From Hypericum androsaemum (Eukaryota > Streptophyta > Magnoliopsida > Malpighiales > Hypericaceae): a stretch of 64,000 bases of DNA. Where the stretch lies: assembly GCA_963995505.1 (NCBI GenBank), contig OZ023183.1, positions 16,488,671-16,552,670 on the forward strand, in the 5' to 3' direction. Below, piece by piece: positions 24,589 to 37,037 of the stretch. A program made the translations under genes and the position numbers. Position 1 is the first letter of the stretch; every line of letters begins with the position of its first letter. The notes beneath the pieces are model-generated. The model did no database searches. It was not told the DNA's origin and saw nothing but the letters and a program-made list of their open reading frames with translations.

Positions 24589-25368
24589 AATGGAAGACTA
24601 CTTGGGAGGAAACCAATAATTCCCAGCCGGTTTGACCTTCTCCGGTTTGCCTACTACTGCCGCCGGCGTATCCAGATCCTTTCTGTCTAACTGAAAAAAT
24701 CTTTAATCCTATGTTTGATGTATAATTAATTGTATAATTTCTTAATCGTGGTATTGTAATGATGTTAAGTATAAGTAATTGCTATTATATAGTCGCAACT
24801 TTGGTACGTTCGAACTAAAGATATCGTAATTTCATAACAATCAGTTGTTATTACACTTTTGACGAAAAAGATAAAACATCTCCTTTTAAGTGTTGGGTGT
24901 CTTGAAACAATATTTAATCAATGAGAAACCTACGAAATGACACCAATGACTATCGAACTTTTCGAATTGATTTGTGGAAATGTGATCCAATATACTACAT
25001 CTTAGTTATATGCTTGGAACCAACCTTGGGTGAGAAATTGATTTTTTAAGTTAATGTTAAAGGGATTGGAATTCCTTCCCAAAGTGGACTAGTAAGCTGT
25101 AAGTACAACAAGGTAAATTTGTGAAAAAATGTCCATCTTATCCCTACTTCATGTCCAATATTACATAATATGAAAAATTACAAATTACAAAATTTTAATT
25201 TGATACCATGTACAAATTTCCCAGAAATAAATTCAAACAATCTCTTAAAGTAACTAGTTGAGGTCATTGAGGAGTAATTACTTATTAAAAAAATCATTGA
25301 GGAGTAAACGAGAGTTGCTATTATCAAATATAAAGTTGCAAACTTTATTTGATTCCTCCACGTTAAAA
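24589..25368. other. 3' flank of the MADS gene and intergenic spacer
   Basis: The 3' untranslated region presumably lies in the first 200 bp, where AT-rich polyadenylation-like signals such as AATTAATTGTATAAT occur (about 24720-24740). No other gene is seen. Confidence 0.5.
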
Positions 25369-25842
25369 GGGCAAATAGCATCAGGTCCCTGATCTATAGT
25401 ATGATTACTAATAGAGTTCCTGCCTTTTCAAAACTAATTTTATCTTCCCTGCTCTTTGATTTAATGTTAGTCTCGAGTCCTTGACTGACGTAAACCGATA
25501 TTTTTTCATTTTTTATCATAAAAATGATCAGAATATCCTTAAAAAAAAAATTTCTTCAGCCTTGAAACATCAAGAACACCTTGAACACTCTTAATCAATT
25601 AAAAATCCAGATTAAACTAAATCTCCTCGAGGAACAACATATCTAAATGGAGAGATCTAAACCAGAGCAAGAAGAAACAACTAGATGGAGAGAAAATCTC
25701 CTCGAAGAACACCACTTCTAAACGGAGAGATCACCTTCTCGGTCATGGCACTGTCCTCGTCCAACAATCTACAAACCCAGAAAATTATCTTTGATTCTGA
25801 ATAGAAGAAGTTATATACCGGACATAAATCACATATAACTAA

Positions 25843-25992
25843 ATGGAGAGATCGGACTCGGCGCCAACATCGACCTCTCCTCCGACGCCCTCAATGGCGA
25901 AACCCTTCGCCAAAATCCACCCCTCCGACGACCCCGAGTCCGATCCAAATTCTTACTCCCTCGAGAAGTTTCGCCTCTACGAAACCCAACAG
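25843..25992 (+). pseudogene. Captured first exon resembling a SAC-domain phosphoinositide phosphatase
   Basis: The frame starts MERSDSAPTSTSPPTP and continues through KPFAKIHPSDDPESD and SYSLEKFRLYETQQ, then meets GTAACC, a plausible splice donor at 25993. The LEKFRLYET block is characteristic of the N-terminus of plant SAC-domain phosphatases. The catalytic CX5R core is absent. A preserved exon-intron junction suggests capture from genomic DNA rather than cDNA. It lies within the 25369-27833 element and is not a functional gene. Confidence 0.55.
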
Positions 25993-26231
25993 GTAACCGC
26001 CATTTCCCCGTTTGGTCATCTGGTTCGCTGGATTTTCCGTTGATTGGTTAGTTTAGTTTAGTTTCAATCATCTTTGGGGAGAAGTGAATTCAAGTATTTG
26101 GGTGTGACTATGATTAATTGATACACCGTGGTTGTTCTTGGAGCTGTAATGTGTTCTTTGTTCATGTTGGTTTTTTCAGTTCAATCTTGTTTTAGGTTGG
26201 TGTTTTAGGGGATACCAATGGTTTTTTATTT

Positions 26232-27578
26232 GGGAAAATTATTCTCAAGTTTTTCGAATTTTCTTAAATATACTCAAAAGTCTCCCTGTTTGCAAAATAG
26301 ACTCCACGTTTCTTGTATTTGATTTTATTATACTTTCGGGTCCATAGCGCACGTTAGCAGTTCTTTTTTTTCATTTTTATCAATGAAATGACCAAAATAC
26401 CCTTATAACAAAAAAATAACAAATTACTGAAATCATCTCTTCTTACCTCATACCTTGTCTTCTTCATCGTCCTTCTCAGCTCACCAACAATATTCTCTTC
26501 TTATATTCTCCGGCAAGCACCAAAAGCCCAGCTACGGCGAGCACCGAAAACCCAACTCTCCGTCGAGGTGGGTCTCTGGCGAGAGAGAGCGTCTGGGGTC
26601 TTGGTCCCAAGAGAGGGGTTTTAGAGTCCGGCGAGAGGATCGTCGAGTAGGCCCAGATTTGGGCCCGTTCTTATCAGAGGTGGACGACACCATCATCTGG
26701 ATCTGATTTGAGTGATGATGGTATCGAGCTGGGCCCACTTAGTCCTCCCTCCCGACTCCCCAGTGTCGTCATTCTCGAGGCATAAAATTTTTTGTTCAAT
26801 TAATGGCTGCAAGACGACGACGGAGGCCCCATCGAAGCTCGCATCCACCCATCAGACGAGTTCCAGATGAGCCTACTCAGTCCTCCTGACCACCGCCGCG
26901 TCAAAATCGAAGCTCGCAGTCGAGGAAGCGGAGCCCCGGGATTCACATCCGCGTCGACGCCGTGCTGGCCTGTGCACCGCAACGTTGTTACCACGAAGCA
27001 GCTCTACGACGGGATCAAGTTCGGGGAATAGACCCGGTGGCTCGTGGAAGTAGGGGTGGAACGTCACCTAAAGCGGAAGCGAGTGGGACCAGGCACGGTT
27101 GAGGGTATTCATGACGAACGTCACCATTTCTGTTGTCAACTTGTTCCTGCTCGTCTCCGGGATTGCCGAAGAACGTCATCGATGCGATTAAGCTCAGTGG
27201 TAACGGCACGTTTTTGAATTCGATTAGTTTGTATCCCTAGATTTGCTTGGTTGTGTCGGTGGGAAGAAGAAGAGGAGCGAGGAAGAAGAAGAGCTTTGGC
27301 GGCAGAGGTGGAACATGATGATGATGGGGAGCACGATGAGGGGTTGGGTGGGGAAAAATCGCCATTGAGGGTAGAAGGAGAGATGATGTCAGCAACTTTT
27401 TTTATTTTTTTGGTTTTAAGGGTATTTTTATCATTTTAATGACAAACAGGAAAAAACTCATTGAGAGACCCGAAAATATAATAAAATCAAACGAGAGGGA
27501 CTTCGGCGTGTATTTTAAAAATAGGGAGGGCTTTTGAGTATATTTAAATAAATTCGAAAGACTTGAGAGTAATTTCTC
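26232..27578. mobile_element. Mutator-type element nested inside another, perfect 9-bp target duplication
   Basis: The left end GGGAAAATTATTCTCAAG pairs with the reverse complement of the right end (GAGAAATTACTCTCAAG). The arms continue similar for roughly 170 bp, including TTTGATTTTATTATA and its complement. It is flanked by identical TTTTTATTT at 26223-26231 and 27579-27587. The 1.0-kb interior is GC-rich (26450-27370) and looks gene-derived, but contains stops in every frame and I could not identify its source. Confidence 0.85.
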
Positions 27579-28177
27579 TTTTTATTTTGGTTGGTTACTT
27601 GGTTAGTGTTTTGGTGTTCTTGATTAAAGGTTGAAGATGAAGTTTTTTTTTAATTAAGAACATAAAAGTCATTTTATATGATAAAAAATTAAAAAAAAAA
27701 TGACCGCTGACGTCAGCCACGAACCCGAGACCAATATTTCTCCAAAAGAGCAGGGATGACATAATTAGTTTCGAAAAAGAAGGGACCCTATATATAATTA
27801 TGTTATAGATCAGGGACCTAAGGGTAATTTGCCGAAAATGAAAATATCTGACCAAACAAATCGCGTCGTAACACGCGCGTCGGTTGACGATTCATTTCCC
27901 CCAACTGCTAAATTAAAACATTAACTACCAAATTATGTATATAAGGACTCCAAATTATTTATATCACATAAATTAATTTGCGAATCTATCAGTTATTTAG
28001 ATATTAATCTAGGCACGACATGTATGTTTATTAATTTTGCATGACATGCATGTTATTGTTTTTTTCAATACCTAAAATAGTTTTTTAAGCTGTCACTTCC
28101 AATATTTATTATTTAAAACAATATTTTATCAAAACAATAATTAATTCCATAAAAACCAATAATCTGCGTTTGTTTTA

Positions 28178-29258
28178 GGGTAAATTACCCCAGTCCCTGG
28201 TGTTTGGTCATCCACCCCCTTGGGTCCCTGCATTTTTGAAAATAATTTTACCGTCTCCCTTATTTGGTTAAACCTCTCCATCGGATCCTGGCTGACGTCA
28301 TTGGCTCTTTTTTTTTATTTTTGGTCATGGAAATAACTATTATACCCCTCTGGTCATCTTCTCATGCGGACAAAATTTATTCCGGCGAACAAACCAAGTC
28401 TCTGGCCATCAATTTAAAAACGATGAAGACGAAGGACGACGAAAGATGACGAAGACAACTGCGACGACGACGGTGAAGATCCATACCCAAAGACGATGAC
28501 GATTCCAAAGCTCAAATACTCCGTAGTTGAATCCCGCTTTCCATATCAGAGACCCATACCCAAAGACAACGAAGAAAACTACGACGATGACGGTGAAGAT
28601 CGAAGGACTTCGTCGCAGACCAGCACTAGCAGCGACGACTCCGTCGCCGACAACCCCGATTTTGAGGTCCACCAACATCGACGTACCGGCAAAAGATTTC
28701 TGAAATTGGAAAAGAAAAATCAACAGCGAGATCCACGAGATCTCTTCCCTTCCGTGCCCTGATGACGAGTACCGCCACGGAGGGCACCATAGTGAGCTCC
28801 GCCTGTCTGTTCTGGACCGTGAGATTGACTGTGAACTTGGCCTATGTGTTTGTTTTGCCAGAAGGGAAGAGAGAGAGTGAGAAGGGTCGACCTCGAAGCC
28901 CAGCTCGGTCGAGAATGCACTTTGGGCAGCAGTTCCTAAACCTAGCTCTGGACTTTGGCTTCGATCTTCGATTGGAAATATCTATTGAAAATTTCAAATG
29001 GAAATTTCAACTGGCGTTGAGCTCAATTTTGGGAGGTTTTTCTGATAAGTAGTCGATTGAAAATGAATTGGCGGTGCCCTTGGCCTCAAATTTTGGTTCG
29101 CCGGAGAAGATGACCGGAAGAGTTTGTCCACGTGAGAAGATGACCAGAGGGGTATAATAGTCATTTCCAAGACCAAAAATAAAAAAGAGCCGATGACGTC
29201 AGCCAGGAACCCAAGAGGGAGGATGACCAAATACCGGGGACTAGGAGATAATTTACCC
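28178..29258. mobile_element. Mutator-type element directly upstream of the SUMO protease gene
   Basis: The left end GGGTAAATTACCCCAGTCCC and the reverse complement of the right end (GGGTAAATTATCTCCTAGTC) match, and the arms stay complementary for about 210 bp, including TGACGTCA-type motifs near 28293 and 29193. The flanks TTTGTTTTA (28169-28177) and TTTGATTTA (29259-29267) agree at 8 of 9 positions. The GC-rich interior (28420-29000) contains an acidic low-complexity frame and an internal ~50-bp duplication but no recognised gene. Its right end is 216 bp from the next start codon. Confidence 0.82.
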
Positions 29259-29363
29259 TTTGATTTATAATCCACAATCATAAATCTCGGAGAAGAAAAC
29301 ATTAAAAATGCCCCCCTCCCCACCGCGTGGACTCGCCCTTCTTTCCCTCCCGCGACACTCGAC

Positions 29364-29473
29364 ATTATAAGTAGGGATTTATTAAATAATTAATTTCTGC
29401 GATCGATTTGCCCTGACTCGGCCTCGGCCCGGGTTGACTCGATCGACTCAGTCCTCTTTCCCTCTCTTCGGTG
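29364..29473 (+). promoter_or_regulatory. Core promoter and short 5' leader of the SUMO protease gene
   Basis: ATTATAAG at 29364-29371 is the only TATA-like box between the transposon end (29258) and the start codon (29474), which implies a leader of about 70-80 bp. Upstream regulatory DNA would therefore have to include the inserted element. Confidence 0.4.
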
Positions 29474-32400
29474 ATGAAGAACGGGCTCGAGGTGTTCGAT
29501 TTCAACGAAGAGGACGAGCTCCCGGAAATCGCCGCCGGTAAGTTCCTCGCCAAGTTCCGAAACCCTAACGACGACGACGGGGACCGAAACGCCTCCCTCC
29601 TCAAGTACGAGTTCCTCGAATGCGGTTCGTCTCCCTAATCCCCTCCCGGTTTCCACCTCAATTTCAGTTCGGCGTTTATTTAATTAAAAATAAATAAAAG
29701 TACTTTTTTGGTAGGAATTTTGTCTAGTGTTAGGCTTATAGCGCGAGCGAGCTTTATTTTCTCTTTTTTTTGGGGGAAAGTAGCTTTTATTCGAGCTCGT
29801 TAGGTTAATTCGGGGTTTTCAGTTTCGGGATCGAGTTTGGTGTGCAATTCTGACTGGGGGTCTAGGGTTTTTGAATTGATCCTAGCTAGAAATAGGGTCG
29901 GTATAGCAGACGTTGCGGAAAAAGTAATGTATTAGTGGTGATGTTAGGGGTAGTTCTGCTGGTTGCTGTTTTGTTCATTTGAGTGATGCCTTGGTGGAGT
30001 GTACAGTAGCTCAGGGGTCGGGTGCTCTGAGGAAGGAAATGGAGAGCTTGCCATGCGTAGATGTCGACGCGATTGACTCCGACTGTGCTTCTGATGTTCC
30101 CGTTGCGTGTACTCCTTCGGGATTGGTTACCGAAGATACTGGTTGCAGAGATGGAGATTGTGGTTTACGTGTTCAATGCCCATCTTTTCCTCCGGGTCAT
30201 GGAACCGGGTCTGACGTTGAGGTTGATGCAAGTGAGTCCAGAAGTTCTATGACTGGAATGCAGCCTAGAGCATTGCCTTCGTGCGACGAAGCACCTTCTG
30301 TCTTGACTGGCAATTGCAATGCTGCCCTTACAGAGTCTCTACCCACTGTAAGGTTCTTTTTGGATATTTCCACCGGTATTCCTATGGAATTGGCTATTGC
30401 TTGTGGTTTTTATCTTGAATTTATTTTTTCAACGGATATTGTAGAATGAGCCAGCTGATGTAAAAACTGAGGCAGATAATATAATGGATGTGACTCCTCC
30501 ATCAAGTCCTACTCTTGATATTGCCAAGGATGCAGGTACCCTACTGATATTATAATTATTTGTCCATTGTCATTACTGCTCTATAGGTTGATATTTTTGT
30601 GGCTATATCTCATTGTTTTTCTCTGCATACTTTCAGTGACCCTGACCTGTCAGCCATCAATTCCTTGTTTCGTTGGCTCAGAAAGGGTAATGTACTTTCC
30701 TTCTCTAGAGTTAATGGACTTCATGATTTATTCCAAGTTGAAGGGACGTTCTTTGTGTCCGAGGTCCAACTTTATCTTCGCAGGAATTCAATCGTGCATT
30801 CATGTGTATGCTACCTCATCTTTTCACTTAAGATTTTGCTATGCCCTAGTGTTAAGCTTAACTTGCTGAATCAACTAGTTTTTCCGTGTCCTTCGTCCTC
30901 CAGGCATGCCATGCACTGATTATCTATCTTGCATTGCCTATCTGTCGCTGAGAGTATCCTGTCAAAAGATGCTTGGTCTCTCGCATGTTGGAGTTTTGAC
31001 ACATTTATAACTTATCCTTGCAAATTACTATTTTGTAGATTTTTTGGCTTGATTGAGTTAAGACATATCATTAGTATGATGATGCTAACTTGTTCGCAAA
31101 TGATCTTGTATGCTTCAGAGCTGACTGGTTGCTTTTTCTTTTATCTTCACTGTTTCAAATTCAGGATAATGTACATGTAACTGTTGATTATGTCGTGACA
31201 CGCGATGCATATTATACGGGGTGCTTGGTTACTTTCTCTTCTAATGGGGTCAAGATCAATCGTACAAATATGGATGAATTTGGGGCCTTGAGCTTTGAGA
31301 AGTCAATTGAAGACATAATTAGAATCGAGTCTCAGCATCTACTGCGGGTAATTATTTGCTAGCTGTTGGTATTTCGTAAATTAGTATTCTTGAAACAGAT
31401 TCATATGATTTGTGTTGTTTAATCAGTTCGACACTGTTATGGTAAAACTTCAAGTACTGCCAGACAACAGAGGACAATCTTGTGAGGAAAATGGAGTTTC
31501 AGGTTAGAGGTCTCGTGAGAGAATAATGTTTTTATTTTTGGTGCTGGCATTGATTAGTACTTTCTGTGGTTATGTTTTTTTAAGTTAGAGATGCTCGTAA
31601 AACCTAACTTTAGGCAACTGAACTTCTTTCTCAGTTTGCAGACTTTGTTTTTTGACTTTTGCGCCTTTTACATTTTCTGGGCCCTTTTCTTTGGTAGCAG
31701 GTTTACCTGGTACTTATCAAGATGCTGACTATTTCTTAATATGCTAGGCATTGAGGAGTTAGAGTTCGCAATTATTGATCCTAACTGGTCTAGGAAATGG
31801 GAAGAGATCACCACCAGGAATGTAAAGTATTCAGCTCTTTGGAATGTGGTGCATGAGTAAGTTCTTTTTACTTGTCCGAGCATCATAAACTCTTGCATGT
31901 GGAATTGTTGTCTCTGTAAACAAGAAGAATTGTCTGGTTCATTGAAAATTCTGTAGTATGACATTTTTCTTCTGATAAAAGTCATCTGTTGAAGCATCCT
32001 CAGATTTTAGGGCAGTCTCTGATTCTTGTGGGGAGGTCTGGATTTATGTTTTCCATTATTAAGCCATTGTCCCTTTTGCTTACTGTATAATGTTGTTAGA
32101 AGGCACAGTACCAAAACTTTAGTTTATAGACCATTGTTTTCCGTACTCTTTCTGATTCATGCTCGAGAGAAGATCGATCCTATTCCTATTTAATGTATTC
32201 CAGAGTTTATATTTCACATGTTTATATTGATATGTGAAGGTAAAACCATTTTGCTTTTTCTTTATGTTGCCCGTGGTTCTCATTACAAAAGATTATTATT
32301 TGCTCTCAGCATAGATGATGCCATTGACGAAGGGACTAACCGACTTCGAGAGAGGCCGTATTGCCCCACGTGAGTCCGTATGAATTGCTTTTTAATATCC

Positions 32401-35400
32401 CTTTAATAAAATTACATTGGACAGAGTAGCTTGAAGGTTCTGGTTATGCTCTCATACAATTTCATTGCTGTGCATCCTGTTCTTTTCATTTAGTATTCCG
32501 AGCTCTGTTGTTTTGAGACTCTATATGATCAACCTTAACTTGGACCTAAACAATCAGTTTTTGTGTTTCTCACTCTATGTGGAGATTATAAATCAATGTT
32601 TTGCATTCAGTGATCCATATAATTGGTGACCTTTATGGCTAGTGGGAATAAAGTTTGGCGATTGTTGGTACTGTTATTGGTACGCCCTATGCATGTTATC
32701 ACTTAAGTATCTAAGATGCTACTGGGTGTTGCCATAATGGTTTAGTGTATGCAAGCCAATGAACCCTTTTCTGTGGTTCTGAAAAGAATGCCAACATGCA
32801 GATTTGACGAGGCCTTTGAAGATGTTATCTATCCAAAAGGGGACTCTGATGCTGTTTCCATAAGTAAGAGAGATGTTGATTTATTGCAGCCTGAAACATT
32901 TATCAATGACACAATTATCGACTTCTACATCAAGTAAGGAACTTAGCATTTCTTCCTGTTAATCCATGCCTGTCTGTTTATGAGCATTCTTTGCTTTTAC
33001 ATTTTGGGGTCCTCAAATTAGGGTTTTCTTCTTCTTGATGAGTAAAATGTCTTTGGAGTTGATCTCATGGCTGTTTCTTTTTATTTCTTCACTGCTAGAA
33101 CAGAGTCAAACTTAATTGCTAATAGTTACCATCTGCTTTTGACATGCTTTTTATTTTTTACTACCGTCTATGTGTTGGTAGTTATTTGAAGAATCAGATT
33201 CCCAAGGAGGAAAGGCAGAGATTTCATTTCTTCAATAGCTTTTTCTTTCGGAAGCTTGCTGATCTCGACAAAGATCCATCAAGTGCTTCCGATGGTAGGG
33301 CTGCATTTTTACGGGTTCGAAAGTGGACAAGAAAAGTGGACTTATTTGGAAAAGATTACATTTTCATCCCTGTAAATTTCAGGTAAAACAGTTATTGGCT
33401 TATTTATTTGCCTCGTCGTCGACATCTTTCTGATGATTTTTCATCATTTTTTTGCAGTCTCCACTGGAGTTTGTTAGTATTTTGTCATTTGGGTGAATTA
33501 GTGAGCTCCAATGGTTAGTACTTATTGTTTTGCTGTCTGATTGTCCTTTAAAAATTCAACCACATATTCATAATGCTGTTTTATATTTCAGAACTGGAAT
33601 CCCAGAGGATTCCATGCGTGTTGCATATGGATTCTATCAAAGGAACGCATTCGGGGCTCAAAGACCTTGTGCAGAGGTATCTCAGTTCTTTTCCCTTCAT
33701 CAATCTTCCATATCGTATAATTAATATCATGCCGGAGAGGATTGTATAGAGTTTGATATACACGGGTGCCCCCTCTTAGTTCCTTTTAAGCTTTTAATTA
33801 TAGCATTCTTGTTAGTAAAAAAGAAAATATCAGGCTGCTGGAATGGTGTTTGTGTTTAACTAAATGTATCATTTTATCCTCCTCTCTTAGAAGTTGGCTC
33901 TGGTGATTGAATATTGTAAATATTTACCTAACAAATCTGATAGTGTCATTTTCCCGTTTACAATGACTTGGATGTATCATGAAAATTGTGTATATGTTAA
34001 ATTGTTACCTGGAATGACATATTTCATGCTTGAGATGTTTGGATGCCAAACATATGAGTAGATGTTTATGGTCATACTGTAGTATTGTGGGAGGCCCCAC
34101 CCAGTTTGGAAAAGGAGGTGATAGAACTGAAGTGTACACTGTTGGAATAAGGGTTTAGTGTTTATTGTCCGTGGTTAACTATGACCATCGAGATTGTGTA
34201 TGAATTCTATATAATGTGGAACTTGGAATATTAGAACGTGGTCCATGATCAATTTCGATATTAGGATCCATAAAACTAAGCCCATCTGATTGGATGAATG
34301 ATTTCATTTGTGTGTCATTGTTTCTCTCTGTCCATGGTGCCCTTGCAATATTCAGAATGCCCGAAGTTGTTGAGATTACTAAGCAGTTTCTTTTTGGCTT
34401 TCAAGTGGCCGAGCTTCTTTCAAATATTTCAATCATATGGATGGCCAGCCTCACAAACCTCGTCATATGGCTTTTGGATTCGCAGCATGCAGTCATATTC
34501 ATTCGTGCTTACATTCTCTGTATTGACAGTTATCTGTGGGAAGAGTGGAAGGAGAGGCACGAGGGAACACCAGAAGATTTGTCCAAAATGTTCCTGAATT
34601 TACGATTTGTACCACTTGAGGTAGATTCCCTCAACATGCTCTTGCAGTCCAATAATTTCTATATGCTTAATCCGGCATTTTCGTGTGATTCCTTGGGAAT
34701 GTTAAAAGCTTTTCAAGATGGTGTCCTGTCCCGAGAAATGCATTAGAAGGAATGTCAGATCAACCTCAGAAAAATGATCTGATAATGCTTTTGATCAAAA
34801 TATCTCTCCGGCTTGTGGATACATTTTTTAGACTTTTTCTTTTTAGAAAAGTTGCTCAACGATGATAGGTGTTTATACATATCTCAAAAAAAATGTTGGG
34901 TGTTTATACCGTTCCAATCTAACATTCAAATTATGTTTATGGCAGCTGCCACAGCAAGAAAATTCATTTGATTGTGGCCTTTTCCTCCTCCACTATCTGG
35001 AGCTCTTTTTAGTGGACACCCCTTCGAATTTCAGCCCATTCAGTATTAACAAGTACATCAAATTTGTAAGTATAAGATATCTGTCACATCTCTCTCTTTT
35101 TGCTTAATTTTGACCATAGCACTCATGCTTATTAAAAAAAACTTGTATACATCAGCGGGAATCTTGGCTGCTGAATCTGTTACAGGATTCAATTTTGGTG
35201 TTTCTTATCATTATTTATGTTCCTTGCTGGAATCAAGTTTTATGTTATTGAGAAAGGAATATTTTATTAGTTACACTTTGCAAATGAGTGAGTGCTATGG
35301 TCCATGAACCTTCAGTTTGTGGGTCAAACATGTGATTTTCCCATAGTTATGGCTTACTTATTTGTATTAGATATTTGGCCTCTCAAATTCTCTTACTGAA

Positions 35401-37037
35401 TATGTTATTAACCTTCCTCTTTACCCAAAACGACAGCTTACTGCCGACTGGTTTCCCCCAGTGGAGGCATCTCTTAAGCGGACTCTGATCCAGAGGCTAA
35501 TATCTGAACTTCTTGAAAAACGATCCCTGGAAGTTTCTTCAAGTGATTGCAGTGATGGTGAAAAGGCCGGCGGGTTTGAGTTTGTAGGTGAGAACTATAC
35601 TGCTGCGACCTGTCAAGGAGGTTTATCTAATTCCATATCTGGGCCGGGGATTGAAATGACTCTACTGGAAGCATCATCTGAGAGGAATCAACATTGTGCT
35701 AATGATCCAAGCTTGGTTCTCAGAGATCTTTTTGAGCCAGGAGTTGCTGCAGGATCATTGCTGACCCATTGTTCATCCTTCGGGCGACCAAATTCTTATT
35801 ATGATCACAACAGTGCTATGTCACAGATGGAGGTATTACAAGATTAGACTATGCAATGAGACATTCCTCTTTAGCTCTAGACCTGCAAGCACACACCGCA
35901 ATTTCTTTTCTCTCTCCATCGACTTGTGCGATTTAGTAATGTTAATTTCTTTTAATTCACAAGTTGGATGACGGGTAAAATATCATGCATGTACTGATTT
36001 GTGCTTAGCAATGTGTACCATCTATATTACCTGCCTTCCCCCATTATATATTATCCTGATGTCGTTAGTATGTGCTTTAATCATATGCTTGATACGCTTC
36101 AATTGTATGGCAGGATGATGATACAGACAACGGAGACCAGTTGATGTTTTTAGCACCCGGAGAAACTGCGTTCCAGCAAATGGTGAACATGGCACCTCAA
36201 ATCAGTGGCGATCCTTATTCTTTTGGAGGCTTCGGGGCAGATGCTTCATGGAAATTGAAGACTTCTGTTGAAGAAGAGGATGACAAGACATCCTCAAAAG
36301 CATCAGACTGTGCCTCTGATGACTCAGACGTAGGGATCATTGAAAATTATCAGATCAAAGATACAAATCATGACCAAAATATTGTTGAACAAGTTTCTCA
36401 AGGAATGGAGAACGATGTAGGTCTGACTGTAGGCTTTGCTTCTGCCTCAGAAGAGATGCCGGAGAGTGTTGTCGAACAATGTAGCGAAGACGCTAAAAAT
36501 GTGCAAATATCTCGAGGGACGGAGAACGATGGATGTCTGACTGAAGGCTTTGCTACTGCCTCCGAAGAGATGCCAGAGAGTGTTGTTGAAAAATGTAGTG
36601 AAGACACTATAAAGATGCAAATATCTCAAGGAATGGAGAATGCTGGATGTCTGAGTGAAGGCTTTGCTTCTGCCTTGAAAGAAATGCATGAGAGTGTTGT
36701 TGACGAATGCAACGAGGACACTAAAAAGATTCATGTCAGCGATGAGAATGGTCCTCCTGTTGATGGTCCCGAAAATCCGCCTGCAGCACTGGATGAACGG
36801 CCAAGCGCCGGAGAAAATGGATCAGACGAAGATACCGCGAAGACAACAGTCTTTCCTGAGGATGGGCAAATGATTAACAATGACGATGTGATGGCAGATC
36901 TGAACGAGCAAGTAGACGCAGAAAGACCATCAGATAATGAGGAACACCAGCAGGCTGCAAAAAGGCTTAAACTTACTCCGGCCACAGAAGCGGAGGGCGG
37001 TCTAGCCGGAAGTCTGCCCGAGGATCTCCATTTGTAG
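29474..37037 (+). CDS. SPF1/SPF2-like: ULP2-type SUMO-specific cysteine protease
   Basis: Sixteen exons were deduced: 29474-29624, 30007-30347, 30445-30535, 30654-30805, 31165-31347, 31427-31502, 31748-31856, 32310-32369, 32802-32933, 33182-33382, 33458-33513, 33592-33676, 34530-34620, 34946-35065, 35437-35832, 36114-37037. They give about 1055 residues. The start MKNGLEVFDFNEEDEL and the YEFLECVAQG junction fit plant ULP2/SPF proteins. The C48 peptidase domain runs from FDEAFEDVIYPKGD through LLQPETFINDTIIDFYI, HWSL (His ~501), HMDSIKG (Asp ~531) and PQQENSFDCG (Gln ~580, Cys ~586), so the triad and oxyanion Gln are intact. It removes SUMO from nuclear conjugates. The acidic C-terminal tail holds three 38-residue repeats and a KRLKL basic motif. 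The exon 4 acceptor is the least certain junction. Confidence 0.92.
36399..36740 (+). repeat. Three tandem 114-bp repeats coding 38-residue units
   Basis: Units start at 36399, 36513 and 36627. Each encodes a version of QGMEN...GFASASEEMPESVVE-CSED, acidic and Ser/Glu-rich. The unit length is divisible by three, so copy-number change would keep the protease frame. They lie in the last exon, outside the catalytic domain. Confidence 0.9.

Larger units (their letters stand above)
25369..27833. mobile_element. Pack-MULE-like element carrying a SAC phosphatase fragment and a nested element
   Basis: The left arm GGGCAAATAGCATCAGGTCC, then TGATCTATAGTAT, with an AAACTAATTTTAT stretch further in, is the reverse complement of the right arm ending AAGGGTAATTTGCC at 27833. 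The arms extend for about 170 bp and include CTGACGT motifs near 25482 and 27707. A second complete element (26232-27578) sits inside it. Removing that leaves about 1.1 kb. The interior includes captured coding sequence at 25843-25992. No matching target duplication was found. Confidence 0.75.

Noticed and set aside
32749..32801. Upstream extension of the protease exon (MQANEPFSVVLKRMPTC)
   Set aside because: Although open, its frame does not join the previous exon. The acceptor at 32801 gives the expected CPT-FDEAFEDVIYPKG junction.
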